From assembly GCF_035984415.1 (NCBI RefSeq), contig NZ_CP130720.1, positions 4,836,001-4,900,000 on the forward strand: a DNA stretch of 64,000 nt. Reading direction: 5' to 3'. A model generated the notes under the pieces. It was not told the DNA's origin. It saw nothing but the letters and a program-made list of their open reading frames with translations, and made no database searches. This DNA is from Streptomyces sp. NBC_01296. GTDB lineage: Bacteria > Actinomycetota > Actinomycetes > Streptomycetales > Streptomycetaceae. Shown piece after piece: positions 8,654 to 17,245 of the stretch; the first letter of the stretch is position 1, and every line of letters begins with the position of its first letter. Made by a program: the position numbers and the translations under genes.

Positions 8654-9337
8654 TCAGTGGCCGGCGCTGTGCGAGGGGGAACCCGACGGCGAACCCGAGG
8701 CCGCGCCCGACGGGGTGCCCGAAGCGGCGCCAGACGGGGTCGTGGCCGGGGAGCCGGACGGGCTGCCCGACGGCGTGCCCGAGGGGCTGCCCGACGGGGC
8801 CGAGCCGGGGGCCGCGGCCGGGGCCTCGGTCGGGCCGAAGCCCGCGTACATGCCGGTGGCCGGGACGACGAACGCTTCGAGCCCGACGTCGCCCGCCTTG
8901 CTCAGCTGGAAGACGACCTTCTGCGCGTTGCCGTTCTGCACGGCCTCGCCGCCCTCGACCACGGCGGAGGCGTTGCCCTTGCCGCCGATGACCACGGAGC
9001 CGTGGGCCGGCACGGTGACCTTGCCGGCTGCGCCCTCGGTGCCCTTCAGGACGACCTTGGACTTGCCACCCGGGAGGGTGATGGCGTCGAGGGTCTGCGG
9101 CGTGTCGCCGGTGTTGAAGACCGTCGCGGAGACCGCGGCCGGGCCCTTCTTCTCCTTCTCGCCCTGAGTGATCACCAGCGCGTTCTGGATCTTGATGTCG
9201 CCCTTGGTGACGGCGGCGTTGTCCGGCTTGATCTGGAGCGTCTCCGCGTTCTGACCCGCACCGCAAGCGGCCAGCGAGGCGATCGAGAACACGACGGCGG
9301 TGGCGGCGAGGGCGCCGCGTCGAAGGCTGCGGCTCAC
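8654..9337 (-). CDS. secreted lipoprotein with degenerate PCuAC/DUF461-like domain
   Basis: A 227-residue exported lipoprotein. The signal peptide ends in a lipobox, SLAAC, with lipidated Cys25. Residues 45-165 form a beta-rich domain with the layout of the copper chaperone PCuAC/DUF461 family (NTGDTPQTLDAITLPGG, then VPAHGSVVIGG). The Met/His copper ligands of true PCuAC proteins are not visible, so copper binding is doubtful. The last 50 residues are Ser/Pro/Gly repeats (SPSGTPSG type), a probable cell-wall spacer. It is convergent with phoP. The role is unknown. Confidence 0.75.
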   Translation of the reverse strand: MSRSLRRGALAATAVVFSIASLAACGAGQNAETLQIKPDNAAVTKGDIKIQNALVITQGEKEKKGPAAVSATVFNTGDTPQTLDAITLPGGKSKVVLKGTEGAAGKVTVPAHGSVVIGGKGNASAVVEGGEAVQNGNAQKVVFQLSKAGDVGLEAFVVPATGMYAGFGPTEAPAAAPGSAPSGSPSGTPSGSPSGSPATTPSGAASGTPSGAASGSPSGSPSHSAGH

Positions 9338-9533
9338 GGCGGCGGCAACTCCTTGGACGTACGGAACGGAAGGGTGGGCAGTCCCAGGGCGGCCGAGGTA
9401 AAGCCGTCCTAAGGGTGTGTCAGCGCGCTTAGGTTACCGAGCCGCCACCCCGCCCCCGCACCCGACCCTCCGCAGCGCACGGGCCGCCCTGCCCCGCCCC
9501 GCGATCTTCCTTTCCGTCCGCTCGTCCGCCAGC

Positions 9534-9581
9534 CCTTCCGGTGGTCCTTCCTGCAGTCCTTCCGGCCGTCCTTCCGCCGGC
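9534..9581. repeat. 12-bp-period CCTTCC repeat
   Basis: CCTTCC occurs at 9534, 9546, 9558 and 9570, exactly 12 bp apart, with variable 6-nt spacers. It is non-coding. Confidence 0.7.
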
Positions 9582-9642
9582 ACTTCCCGCGCCGTTCATC
9601 CGCCGATCATGTGCCGCCCGCATATCGCCCGCCGGACCTGCC

Positions 9643-9695
9643 GTGATCAATTCCGGGATTCCTTCGAACGGCCCGCGGTGATCAATTCCGGGATT
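9643..9695. repeat. 18-bp perfect direct repeat upstream of carD
   Basis: GTGATCAATTCCGGGATT occurs at 9643-9660 and again at 9678-9695, start to start 35 bp apart. The separation is about three and a half helical turns. It may be a regulator site; no known consensus matches. Confidence 0.75.
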
Positions 9696-9963
9696 GGGCC
9701 GGAACCGCTCCGTACGCGTGGTCGCCAGTCGAACGGAGTAGTTCGGTTTCCCGGCTTCAAAACCGGCAAAACGGGACGTACGTCACATGGGTGGGACCGC
9801 CACCCGGGTGTAACGTGGCCGTTTCGCCCGGTCCGCACAGCGGCTCCGACCTGCGAATACCCCCCTCCGGAAGCCCTTCGCAGCACGTTCGTGTCGCTGT
9901 TGTCAAGCCCCGAGATGTGCCCTGACCTGCGAAAACGCCATTCATAACAGTCAGTTCTCGTGT

Positions 9964-9997
9964 TACCCTGGATAGCCACGGAAGGGGTACCTGTCAC
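9964..9997 (+). promoter_or_regulatory. carD -10 element and ribosome site
   Basis: A TACCCT -10-like hexamer at 9964-9969 predicts a start point near 9976 and a leader of about 22 nt. The leader contains the ribosome site GGAAGGGG (9980-9987), 10 nt before the ATG. Confidence 0.5.
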
Positions 9998-10480
9998 ATG
10001 ACGTTCAAGGTTGGCGACACCGTGGTCTATCCCCATCACGGGGCCGCGCTGATCGAGGCCATCGAAACTCGCCAGATCAAAGGCGTGGACAAGACCTACT
10101 TGGTGCTCAAGGTCGCCCAGGGCGACCTGACGGTTCGTGTGCCTGCGGACAATGCGGAGTTCGTCGGCGTTCGCGACGTAGTCGGCCAGGACGGGCTGGA
10201 CCGGGTCTTCGAGGTGCTGCGTGCACCGTATGCCGAAGAGCCGACGAACTGGTCCCGGCGCTACAAGGCAAATCTGGAGAAGCTCGCTTCTGGCGATGTC
10301 ATCAAGGTCGCCGAAGTGGTGCGTGACCTGTGGCGTCGTGAGCGTGAGCGCGGGCTTTCCGCGGGCGAGAAGCGCATGCTCGCGAAGGCGCGCCAGATCC
10401 TGGTGAGCGAGCTCGCGCTCGCCGAGAACACCAACGAGGACAAGGCGGAAGCCCTCCTCGACGAGGTTCTCGCGTCCTGA
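9998..10480 (+). CDS. carD: RNA polymerase-binding transcription factor CarD
   Basis: A 160-residue global transcription regulator. The N-terminal RNA polymerase interaction domain (1 to about 60) starts with the family signature FKVGDTVVYPHHGAALIE. The helical C-terminal DNA-binding domain carries NWSRRYKANLEKLASGD and the basic RDLWRRERERGLSAGEKRML block. CarD stabilises open complexes at housekeeping promoters and is often essential in actinobacteria. Length and motifs match the mycobacterial protein throughout. The gene stands alone, followed by a hairpin and then ispD. Confidence 0.96.
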   Translation: MTFKVGDTVVYPHHGAALIEAIETRQIKGVDKTYLVLKVAQGDLTVRVPADNAEFVGVRDVVGQDGLDRVFEVLRAPYAEEPTNWSRRYKANLEKLASGDVIKVAEVVRDLWRRERERGLSAGEKRMLAKARQILVSELALAENTNEDKAEALLDEVLAS

Positions 10481-10549
10481 CGCGGCGTGCCGCCCAGGAA
10501 AACAGCGAAAACAGCGTTCACACGGTTGTGCCGCGGTGCCCGATGACAC

Positions 10550-10571
10550 GCCCTCTCCTCCACGAGAGGGC
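10550..10571 (+). terminator. hairpin between carD and ispD
   Basis: An 8-bp stem GCCCTCTC/GAGAGGGC with a 6-nt loop lies 70 bp after the carD stop. It has no T run, so termination would be weak or rho-assisted. Confidence 0.45.
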
Positions 10572-10740
10572 TGTTGCCGGGCGCTGCGGCATGTCTGCAC
10601 CCACATCTTTTTCCACCGGCGTGCCGGGTCCGGACAGCCTGCTCGACCGGTCGTCACGGAAGGGGCGAGGGCGTCGCACCCGGCACCCTTCAGGCCATAC
10701 CCATGTCGGCCGAAGTCACAAACCTGGCTCGGAGCTACTG

Positions 10741-11487
10741 ATGTCTGACGAAACGCGCCCCCACCGCACCGCCGCGGTGATCCCGGCCGCCGGCCGCGGG
10801 GTACGCCTCGGCCCCGGCGCCCCCAAGGCCCTGCGGACCCTCGGCGGCACCCCCATGCTCATCCACGCCGTCCGCGCGATGGCCCGCTCCCGGGCCGTCT
10901 CCCTCGTGGTCGTCGTCGCCCCGTCCGACGGCGCCGCCGAGGTGCGCCGGCTCGTCGACGAGCACGCCCTGCCCGAGAGGACCGAGATCCTGGTCGTCCC
11001 CGGCGGCGAAACCCGCCAGGAATCCGTACGGGCCGGCCTCGCCGCGCTTCCCGCGGACGTCACCTCCGTCCTCATCCACGACGCGGCCCGCCCGCTCGTC
11101 CCCGTGGACACCGTCGACTCCGTCGTCGAAGCCGTACGCGACGGCTCGCCCGCCGTGGTGCCGGCGCTGCCGCTGGCCGACACCGTCAAGGAGGTCGAGC
11201 CCGGCGGGCCCGGCGAGCCCGAGCCGGTCGTCGCCACCCCCGAGCGGGCCCGGCTGCGCGCCGTGCAGACCCCGCAGGGCTTCGACCTCGCCACCCTCGT
11301 CCGCGCGCACGAGACCATCGCCGTCAACGGCGAGGGCGCCACCGACGACGCCGGAATGGTGGAACAGCTCGGCATCACCGTCATGGTGGTCCCCGGCCAC
11401 GAAGAGGCCTTCAAGGTCACCCGTCCGCTCGACCTGGTCCTCGCCGAGGCCGTACTCGCCCGCAGGAGGGCCACCGATGCGTACTAG
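10741..11487 (+). CDS. ispD: 2-C-methyl-D-erythritol 4-phosphate cytidylyltransferase
   Basis: A 248-residue enzyme of the MEP isoprenoid pathway that couples CTP to methylerythritol 4-phosphate. The nucleotide-binding loop PAAGRGVRLGPGAPKAL is near residues 15-31. IHDAARPLVP, AVQTPQGFD and TDDAGMVE are the conserved substrate and metal blocks. ATG 10741 is preceded by GGAG; upstream in-frame codons do not resemble the family. The 3' end overlaps ispF by 11 bp, so the two consecutive-pathway enzymes are translationally coupled. Confidence 0.96.
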   Translation: MSDETRPHRTAAVIPAAGRGVRLGPGAPKALRTLGGTPMLIHAVRAMARSRAVSLVVVVAPSDGAAEVRRLVDEHALPERTEILVVPGGETRQESVRAGLAALPADVTSVLIHDAARPLVPVDTVDSVVEAVRDGSPAVVPALPLADTVKEVEPGGPGEPEPVVATPERARLRAVQTPQGFDLATLVRAHETIAVNGEGATDDAGMVEQLGITVMVVPGHEEAFKVTRPLDLVLAEAVLARRRATDAY

Positions 11488-12013
11488 CTCCGCAGGTTCC
11501 GAGGAGTCCGCCGCGGCGGTCGCCGCCGGCCCCGTCATCCCGCTCGTGGGAATCGGCACCGACGTGCACGCCTTCGAGGCCGGGCGCGAGCTGTGGTGCG
11601 CCGGCCTGCTCTGGGAGGGCGAGGACGGCCTCGCCGGCCACTCCGACGGCGACGTCGCCGCCCACGCCGCCTGCGACGCCCTCTTCTCCGCCGCCGGCGT
11701 CGGCGACCTCGGCGCCCACTTCGGCACCTCCCGCCCCGAGTGGTCCGGTGCCGCCGGCGTCACCCTCCTGGCGGAAGCCGCCCGCATCGTCCGCGCCGAG
11801 GGCTTCGAGATCGGCAACATCGCCATCCAGGTGATCGGCGTACGCCCGAAGATCGGCAAGCGGCGCGAAGAAGCGCAGAAGGCGCTCGCGGCGGCGGCCG
11901 GCGCCCCCGTCTCCGTCTCCGGCACCACCACCGACGGCCTCGGCCTCACCGGCCGCGCCGAGGGCCTCGCCGCCATCGCCACCGCACTGGTGTACCGGAC
12001 GAACCCCGCCTAG
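11477..12013 (+). CDS. ispF: 2-C-methyl-D-erythritol 2,4-cyclodiphosphate synthase
   Basis: A 178-residue MEP-pathway enzyme, normally a homotrimer with active sites at subunit interfaces. The metal-binding Asp29-x-His31 lies in GIGTDVHAF, and a further metal His lies in DVAAHAACDAL after GHSDGD. The closing motif SVSGTTTDGLGLTGRAEGLAA is intact. About 20 N-terminal residues precede the conserved core. The start ATGCGTACTAG overlaps the ispD stop. Confidence 0.96.
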   Translation: MRTSSAGSEESAAAVAAGPVIPLVGIGTDVHAFEAGRELWCAGLLWEGEDGLAGHSDGDVAAHAACDALFSAAGVGDLGAHFGTSRPEWSGAAGVTLLAEAARIVRAEGFEIGNIAIQVIGVRPKIGKRREEAQKALAAAAGAPVSVSGTTTDGLGLTGRAEGLAAIATALVYRTNPA

Positions 12014-12067
12014 GTCGTCCGGCCCCGTCCGTTCGGGTCCCCGACCACACCGCTTCGGCAACAAAGC

Positions 12068-12096
12068 GCCCCCGCGCCCTTAAAGGGTCGCGGGGC
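12068..12096 (+). terminator. hairpin after ispF
   Basis: CCCCGCG and CCCTT face AAGGG and CGCGGGG around a small loop, with one mismatch. It probably separates ispDF from the cysS promoter just downstream. Confidence 0.45.
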
Positions 12097-12112
12097 ACTG
12101 CCGCAGGCGCAC

Positions 12113-12125
12113 TACCCTGGATGCC
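12113..12125 (+). promoter_or_regulatory. probable leaderless promoter of cysS
   Basis: TACCCT at 12113-12118 is followed by 7 nt and the GTG start of cysS. No Shine-Dalgarno sequence is present. The block CCTGGATGC is shared with the phoR start region. Confidence 0.5.
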
Positions 12126-13526
12126 GTGACTATTCGCCTGTACGACACCAGCGCCCGGCAGATCCGCGACTTCACCCCGCTCGTCCCGGGCTGCGTCTCG
12201 ATCTACCTCTGCGGCGCCACCGTCCAGGCGGCCCCGCACATCGGGCACATCCGGTCGTACCTCAACTTCGACGTCATGCGCCGCTGGTTCACCTACCGCG
12301 GCCTCGACGTCACCTTCATCCGCAACGTCACCGACATCGACGACAAGATCATCTCGAAGGGTGAGGCCCAGGGCCGCCCGTGGTGGTCCATCGGCTACGA
12401 GAACGAGCGCGCCTTCAACGACGGCTACAACGCGCTGGGCTGCCTCCCGCCCACGTACGAGCCGCGCGCGACCGGCCACGTGCCCGAGATGATCGAGATG
12501 ATGCGCACGCTCATCGAGCGCGGCCACGCCTACGAGGCGGACGGCAGCGTCTACTTCGACGTGCGCTCCTTCCCCGGCTACCTGGAGCTGTCGAACCAGA
12601 GCATCGACGACCTGCGCCAGCCCGCCGAGGACGGCATCACCGGCAAGCGCGACCCCCGCGACTTCGCCATGTGGAAGGCCAGCAAGCCCGGCGAGCCCGA
12701 CTGGGAGACCCCGTGGGGCCGCGGCCGCCCCGGCTGGCACCTCGAGTGCTCCGCCATGGCGCACAAGTACCTCGGCGAGGCCTTCGACATCCACGGCGGC
12801 GGCCTGGACCTGATCTTCCCGCACCACGAGAACGAGATCGCCCAGGCCAAGGCCTTCGGCGACGAGTTCGCGAAGTACTGGGTCCACAACGCCTGGGTCA
12901 CCATGTCCGGCGAGAAGATGTCCAAGTCCCTCGGCAACTCGGTGCTCGTCTCCGAGATGGTCAAGAACTGGCGCCCCATCGTCCTGCGCTACTACCTCGG
13001 CACCCCGCACTACCGCTCGATGATCGAGTACAGCGAGGAGGCGCTGCGCGAGGCCGAGTCCGCTTTCGCGCGCATCGAGGGCTTCTACCAGCGCGTCATC
13101 GAGAAGGCCGGCAAGACCGTCGACCCCGCTCCCGAGGTCCCGCCCGCCTTCGCCGAGGCCATGGACGACGACCTGGGCGTCCCGCAGGCGCTGGCCATCG
13201 TCCACACCACGGTCCGCCAGGGCAACAGCGCCCTCGCCGCCGACGACAAGGACGCCGCCATCGCCCGGCTGTCCGAGGTACGGGCCATGCTCGGCGTCCT
13301 CGGCCTGGACCCCCTCGACCCGCACTGGGCCGGTGAGTCCGACCGCGGCGAGGACCTGCACGGCGCCGTCGACACCCTCGTACGCCTCGTCCTGGAACAG
13401 CGCGAGTCCGCCCGGGCCCGCAAGGACTGGGCGACCGCCGACGCCATCCGCGACCAGCTCCAGCAGTCGGGCCTGGTCATCGAGGACAGCCCGGCAGGCC
13501 CGCGCTGGACGCTCGGCCCGCGCTGA
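12126..13526 (+). CDS. cysS: cysteinyl-tRNA synthetase
   Basis: A 466-residue class Ia synthetase that charges tRNA-Cys. It has the zinc ligand Cys29 (YLCGATV), the HIGH motif as HIGH at residues 38-41, GWHLECS and HHENEIAQ for zinc and cysteine selection, and KMSKS within SGEKMSKSLGNS. The C-terminal DALR-type domain is present (ARKDWATADAIRDQLQQSGLVIEDSPAGPRW). The actinobacterial form CGATVQ replaces the more usual CGPTVY, as in mycobacterial CysS. It starts with GTG at 12126 and is probably leaderless. The next gene, rlmB, is 112 bp downstream. Confidence 0.97.
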   Translation: MTIRLYDTSARQIRDFTPLVPGCVSIYLCGATVQAAPHIGHIRSYLNFDVMRRWFTYRGLDVTFIRNVTDIDDKIISKGEAQGRPWWSIGYENERAFNDGYNALGCLPPTYEPRATGHVPEMIEMMRTLIERGHAYEADGSVYFDVRSFPGYLELSNQSIDDLRQPAEDGITGKRDPRDFAMWKASKPGEPDWETPWGRGRPGWHLECSAMAHKYLGEAFDIHGGGLDLIFPHHENEIAQAKAFGDEFAKYWVHNAWVTMSGEKMSKSLGNSVLVSEMVKNWRPIVLRYYLGTPHYRSMIEYSEEALREAESAFARIEGFYQRVIEKAGKTVDPAPEVPPAFAEAMDDDLGVPQALAIVHTTVRQGNSALAADDKDAAIARLSEVRAMLGVLGLDPLDPHWAGESDRGEDLHGAVDTLVRLVLEQRESARARKDWATADAIRDQLQQSGLVIEDSPAGPRWTLGPR

Positions 13527-13638
13527 GCGCTCGGCCCGCACTGAGCCCGGGCAGCCGAGTTTGGTGGCCGCCCGGCGATCCGGGCGGCACACTCTTCATA
13601 CGTACATATCGCAGCATCAACGAAAACAGGTAGAGGTC

Positions 13639-14610
13639 ATGGCCGGGAACAGCCAGCGCAGGAACCGCCGCACGTCCAACAAGAAGGGCGCGACGGTCGG
13701 CAGCGGTGGCCAGCGGCGCAAGGGCCTGGAAGGCAAGGGCCCCACGCCCAAGGCCGAGGACCGCAAGAAGCACAAGGCGAACCGCATCAGCAACGCCATG
13801 GCCCGGCAGGCCGCCAAGCGCCGTCCGGCCCCGCGCCGCGGCGGCCCCAAGGGCACCAGCGAGATGGTCGTCGGCCGCAACCCGGTCTTCGAGGCGCTGC
13901 GTGACGGCGTCCCCGCCACCACCCTCTACGTCCAGCAGTTCATCGACAACGACGAGCGCGTCCGCGAGGCCCTCCAGCTCGCCGGCGCGCGCGGCAACAT
14001 CAACCTGATGGAAGCCCCGCGCCCCGAGCTCGACCGCATGACCAACGGGCTCAACCACCAGGGCCTGGTCCTCCAGGTCCCGCCCTACGAGTACGCGCAC
14101 CCGGAGGACCTCACCGCCGCCGCGTACGACGAGGGCGACGACCCGCTGATCGTCGCCCTCGACGGGGTCACCGACCCCCGCAACCTCGGTGCGATCGTCC
14201 GCTCCGTCTCCGCCTTCGGCGGCCACGGCGTGGTCATCCCCGAGCGCCGCGCGGCCGGTATGACCGCCGGTGCCTGGAAGAGCTCGGCCGGCACCGCCGC
14301 CCGCACCCCGGTCTCCCGCGTCACCAACCTGACCCGCGCCCTCCAGGACTTCAAGAAGGCCGGCATCGCCATCGTCGGCCTGGCCGCCGAGGGCACGCAC
14401 GAGGTGCAGGACCTGGAGGCGCTCGGCGGTCCCGTCGTCATCGTCGTCGGCTCCGAGGGCAAGGGCCTCGGCCGCCTCGTCGGCGAGAACTGCGACTACC
14501 TCGTCCGCATCCCGATGCCGGGTGGCGCCGAGTCGCTGAACGCCGGTGTCGCCGCGGGTGTCGTGCTCTACGAGGCGGCCCGCCGCCGGGCCACCCGCGG
14601 CCGCGCCTGA
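13639..14610 (+). CDS. rlmB: 23S rRNA 2'-O-methyltransferase, TrmH/SpoU family (RlmB-like)
   Basis: A 323-residue SPOUT-class methyltransferase, probably modifying guanosine in 23S rRNA. The N-terminal 75 residues are a highly basic disordered tail. A SpoU substrate-binding domain starts at EMVVGRNPVFEAL. The knotted catalytic domain has LDGVTDPRNLGAIVRS, IVVGSEGKGLGRL and RIPMPGGAESLNAGVAAGVVLYE, the three SpoU motifs. The start at ATG 13639 follows GTAGAGG. It pairs with cysS in many actinobacteria. A terminator follows at 14669. The exact rRNA position is inferred from family membership only. Confidence 0.92.
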   Translation: MAGNSQRRNRRTSNKKGATVGSGGQRRKGLEGKGPTPKAEDRKKHKANRISNAMARQAAKRRPAPRRGGPKGTSEMVVGRNPVFEALRDGVPATTLYVQQFIDNDERVREALQLAGARGNINLMEAPRPELDRMTNGLNHQGLVLQVPPYEYAHPEDLTAAAYDEGDDPLIVALDGVTDPRNLGAIVRSVSAFGGHGVVIPERRAAGMTAGAWKSSAGTAARTPVSRVTNLTRALQDFKKAGIAIVGLAAEGTHEVQDLEALGGPVVIVVGSEGKGLGRLVGENCDYLVRIPMPGGAESLNAGVAAGVVLYEAARRRATRGRA

Positions 14611-14668
14611 CCCCGGGCGGCCCCGCCGCCTTGATCCACTTGGCTCACGGAAAGTGACCCGTGAGCGT

Positions 14669-14697
14669 GCCACCCCGCCCCTTTCGGGCGGGGTGGC
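14669..14697 (+). terminator. terminator after rlmB
   Basis: A perfect 12-bp stem GCCACCCCGCCC/GGGCGGGGTGGC with a CTTTC loop, followed by TTG. Confidence 0.85.
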
Positions 14698-14767
14698 TTG
14701 ATCTTGACGGGTCTCGGACACATCCCTCCTGTCAAGGCAGTGTCCTAAACACTGATCACTCGGTTAG

Positions 14768-16342
14768 ATGAGTGTGGACACCAGAACGTCAGGGTTCGAC
14801 GACCAGCCCGCGCTGAGCATGGTCAAGGTGCCGTGCGATCCCGCACAGGTCATCGTCAACCACGCCAGCTTCCGCGTGCGGCTCGCACCGAGCCCGAGCG
14901 CGCGTTCCAAGCCCGCGAACGCCCCCGGCCGCGTGCCCGTCCTCGGCGGCGCCGTGGTCGCCGCCGGTGCTGGCCGCCGCCGGGCCCCCGTCGTCTGGAG
15001 CGGCAAGTCCGCCCCCGGCGACACCGCCGCAATGGGCGGACTCATCCAGGCCGTACGCGAACACGGGCGCGGCTACGGCTACGACGACGGCGACGGGGGC
15101 ACCACCCAGACCATCCCGCGCATCGACCTCGCCCGCGACCTGGCCGAGGACACCCTCGCCACGCCGACCGTCATCGGCCAGCGCACCTACGGAGACCCGG
15201 ACGAGATCCGCCCGGCGGGCCCCGTGCGCGACCTCCCGTACGACGCCCGGTACGCGGGCGGCACCCCCTACGACAGTCACGACGGCTACGACGGCCACGG
15301 CGGCGGACCCGGCACCGACTCCCGCCGGGCCTCCTCCGACACCCGCGGGCAGGCCTCGTACTACCCCGGCCGGCGCATGAACCTCGGCGTCGTGCTGCTC
15401 CCGCTGCGCGTCTTCCTCGGCTTCATCTGCGTCTACGCCGGCATGGGCAAGCTGTGCGACCCCGTCTACTTCGACGGCGGCGAACGCGGCTCCATGGTCA
15501 CCTGGCTCCGCACCCTCCACCCCTGGGCACTCGCCGAACCGCTGCGCGACTTCGCCCTCGCCCACCCCGTCGGGGCCGGGCTCAGCGTGGCCTTCCTCCA
15601 GGTCATCGTCGGCGTCCTGACCGTCCTCGGCCTGTGGCAGCGGTTCGCCGCCTGCATCGGCGCCCTGCTGTCCGCCGCACTCCTCATGACGGTGAGCTGG
15701 AAGACCGTCCCCGCCTACGACGCCCCCGACATCATCTACCTCGCCGCCTGGAGCCCGCTGATCATCGCCGGCGCCCCGGTCTACTCCCTCGACGGCCGTC
15801 TCGCCGGCGAGGCCTGGCGCACCCTCGGGCCCCGCTCCGAGATCTGGCGGCTGCGCCGGCGCGTCCTGCGCCGCGGAACCATCATGGCCACCGTCGTCTG
15901 CGGACTCACCCTGCTCATCGGCTCGCTCCTCGGCGGCGCCGTCCGCTCCACCACCGTGGTCACCGTGCCCGGACCCGGCCAGGCGCCCAGCAACTACCTG
16001 CCCGGCTCCCCGCTCCCGCAGGCCCCCGCCAAGCAGCAGCAACAGCAGCAGCAGAAGCCCACCGCCCAGCCCTCCAAGCCGGCCGAACCCACCGCCAGCG
16101 CCTCGGCGCCCGCCGCCAAGTCCGGGCGGGGCGGCACCGGTTCCACCGCCAAGGAGACCGCCGGGGCCGGCTCGCAGTCGCCCACCGCGACCCGCGGCTC
16201 CGGCAGCGGCCAGAACTCGGGCAGCACCCCCAGGCAGTCCACCCCGAAGCCGCCGTCCTCCAGCTCGGGCAGCGGCGGCAGCAGCGGCGGCGGCGACGCG
16301 CCGTCCAAGAAGCCCGGCCTCGTCGGCGGCCTCCTCGGCTGA
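14768..16342 (+). CDS. DoxX family membrane protein with long disordered tails
   Basis: A 524-residue protein in three parts. Residues 1-200 are hydrophilic and Gly/Asp/Tyr-rich, probably cytoplasmic. Residues 205-345 are a DoxX-type four-helix membrane module (LPLRVFLGFICVYAGMGKL, then LSVAFLQVIVGVLTVLGLW). One more hydrophobic helix (MATVVCGLTLLIGSLLGGAV) precedes a 140-residue Pro/Ser/Gly/Gln-rich tail with a run of seven glutamines. DoxX proteins are linked to thiol/redox membrane complexes, but no partner is encoded here. It is convergent with the nucleotidyltransferase gene across a strong terminator. The function is unknown. Confidence 0.85.
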   Translation: MSVDTRTSGFDDQPALSMVKVPCDPAQVIVNHASFRVRLAPSPSARSKPANAPGRVPVLGGAVVAAGAGRRRAPVVWSGKSAPGDTAAMGGLIQAVREHGRGYGYDDGDGGTTQTIPRIDLARDLAEDTLATPTVIGQRTYGDPDEIRPAGPVRDLPYDARYAGGTPYDSHDGYDGHGGGPGTDSRRASSDTRGQASYYPGRRMNLGVVLLPLRVFLGFICVYAGMGKLCDPVYFDGGERGSMVTWLRTLHPWALAEPLRDFALAHPVGAGLSVAFLQVIVGVLTVLGLWQRFAACIGALLSAALLMTVSWKTVPAYDAPDIIYLAAWSPLIIAGAPVYSLDGRLAGEAWRTLGPRSEIWRLRRRVLRRGTIMATVVCGLTLLIGSLLGGAVRSTTVVTVPGPGQAPSNYLPGSPLPQAPAKQQQQQQQKPTAQPSKPAEPTASASAPAAKSGRGGTGSTAKETAGAGSQSPTATRGSGSGQNSGSTPRQSTPKPPSSSSGSGGSSGGGDAPSKKPGLVGGLLG

Positions 16343-16360
16343 CGACGAGACGGGACGGAA

Positions 16361-16405
16361 CGAAGCCGGGGCCGGCGCGCACACAGCGCGCCGGCCCCGG
16401 CTTCG
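16361..16405. terminator. bidirectional terminator, 20-bp perfect stem
   Basis: CGAAGCCGGGGCCGGCGCGC pairs perfectly with its complement at 16386-16405 across an ACACA loop. It serves both the DoxX gene and the convergent nucleotidyltransferase gene. Confidence 0.9.
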
Positions 16406-16418
16406 TACGCGGACGGCC

Positions 16419-17198
16419 TCAGGAGCCGCTCTGCGCGGCCAACTCCCGTGCCGCCTCGGTCAGGTCCTTCGCCGTGTCGATCGCCCGCCAGTAGGCCCCC
16501 TGCGGCAGCGGAAAGCCCGCCAGCCGCCGCTCACGCGCCAGCCGCGGGAACGTCGTGCGCTCGTGATCGCCCAAATCCGGCAGCAGCGCCGCGAATTCGG
16601 GACCGAAGACGTACACGCCCGCGTTGATCAGATACGGCGACGGCGGCGACTCGATGAAGTCCAGCACCTGCCCGAACTCGTTGGTCTCCACCGCCCCCCA
16701 CGGAATCCGCGGCCGCGCCAGCGCCAGCGTCGCCGTCGCCCCCCGCTCCGCGTGGAACGCCGCCATCTCGCGCAGCGAGAACCGCGTCCAGATGTCCCCG
16801 TTCGTCGCGTACCAGGCCCGGTCCGGATGCGGCAGGTGCCGGGCCGCGTACTTCAGCCCGCCGCCCCGCCCCAGCGGCTCCTCCTCCACCACGGTGGTCA
16901 CCCGCAACGGCAGGTCCGCCTTGGCCAGCCAGTCCTGCAGCACCTCCGCGAGATGCCCGCACGACACCACGGCATCCGTCACCCCCTCCGCCGCCAGCCA
17001 CGCCAGCTGGTGCCCGATGATCGGCACCCCGGTCCCCGGGATCTCCACCATCGGCTTCGGCCGGTCGTCCGTATACGGACGCAGCCGCGAACCCTGGCCA
17101 CCCGCCAACACGACCGCCTGGACGGGCGCCTGAGCGAGGGAGGCCGGGTACGCGGCCGCGGAAACGGAGGAGCGGGACACGGGAGGTGCGTCGGTCAT
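16419..17198 (-). CDS. sugar-phosphate nucleotidyltransferase
   Basis: A 259-residue NTP-transferase (GT-A-like) that should activate a sugar 1-phosphate with an NTP. The signature VVLAGGQGSRLRPYTDDRPKPM is at residues 29-50. It also has GGGLKYAARHL, ATNGDIWT (metal-binding Asp) and the LINAGVYVFGPE block. Its size matches the short RfbA/mannose-1-phosphate guanylyltransferase group, without the C-terminal left-handed helix. The start at 17198 has an upstream GGAGGTG site. The nucleotide and sugar cannot be told from sequence. It lies 47 bp downstream of a small secreted-protein gene on the same strand. Confidence 0.88.
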   Translation of the reverse strand: MTDAPPVSRSSVSAAAYPASLAQAPVQAVVLAGGQGSRLRPYTDDRPKPMVEIPGTGVPIIGHQLAWLAAEGVTDAVVSCGHLAEVLQDWLAKADLPLRVTTVVEEEPLGRGGGLKYAARHLPHPDRAWYATNGDIWTRFSLREMAAFHAERGATATLALARPRIPWGAVETNEFGQVLDFIESPPSPYLINAGVYVFGPEFAALLPDLGDHERTTFPRLARERRLAGFPLPQGAYWRAIDTAKDLTEAARELAAQSGS

Positions 17199-17245
17199 GG
17201 CCGTCAGCGTAGAGGCCCCGGCCCGGTGGAGTACGGCGACGCCCG

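Larger units (their letters stand above)
9338..9997. other. 660-bp non-coding region upstream of carD
   Basis: No frame with protein-like composition was found on either strand; open frames here are Arg/Ser/Pro-rich artefacts. The region holds the promoter of the leftward lipoprotein gene, a CCTTCC repeat with 12-bp period at 9534-9575, an 18-bp perfect direct repeat at 9643-9660 and 9678-9695, and the carD promoter. From about 9640 onward GC content falls, as expected for regulatory DNA. Confidence 0.6.

Noticed and set aside
9417..9947. Frames of 73-176 codons in the carD upstream region
   Set aside because: Repeat-derived Arg/Gly/Ser-rich products without ribosome sites or codon bias.
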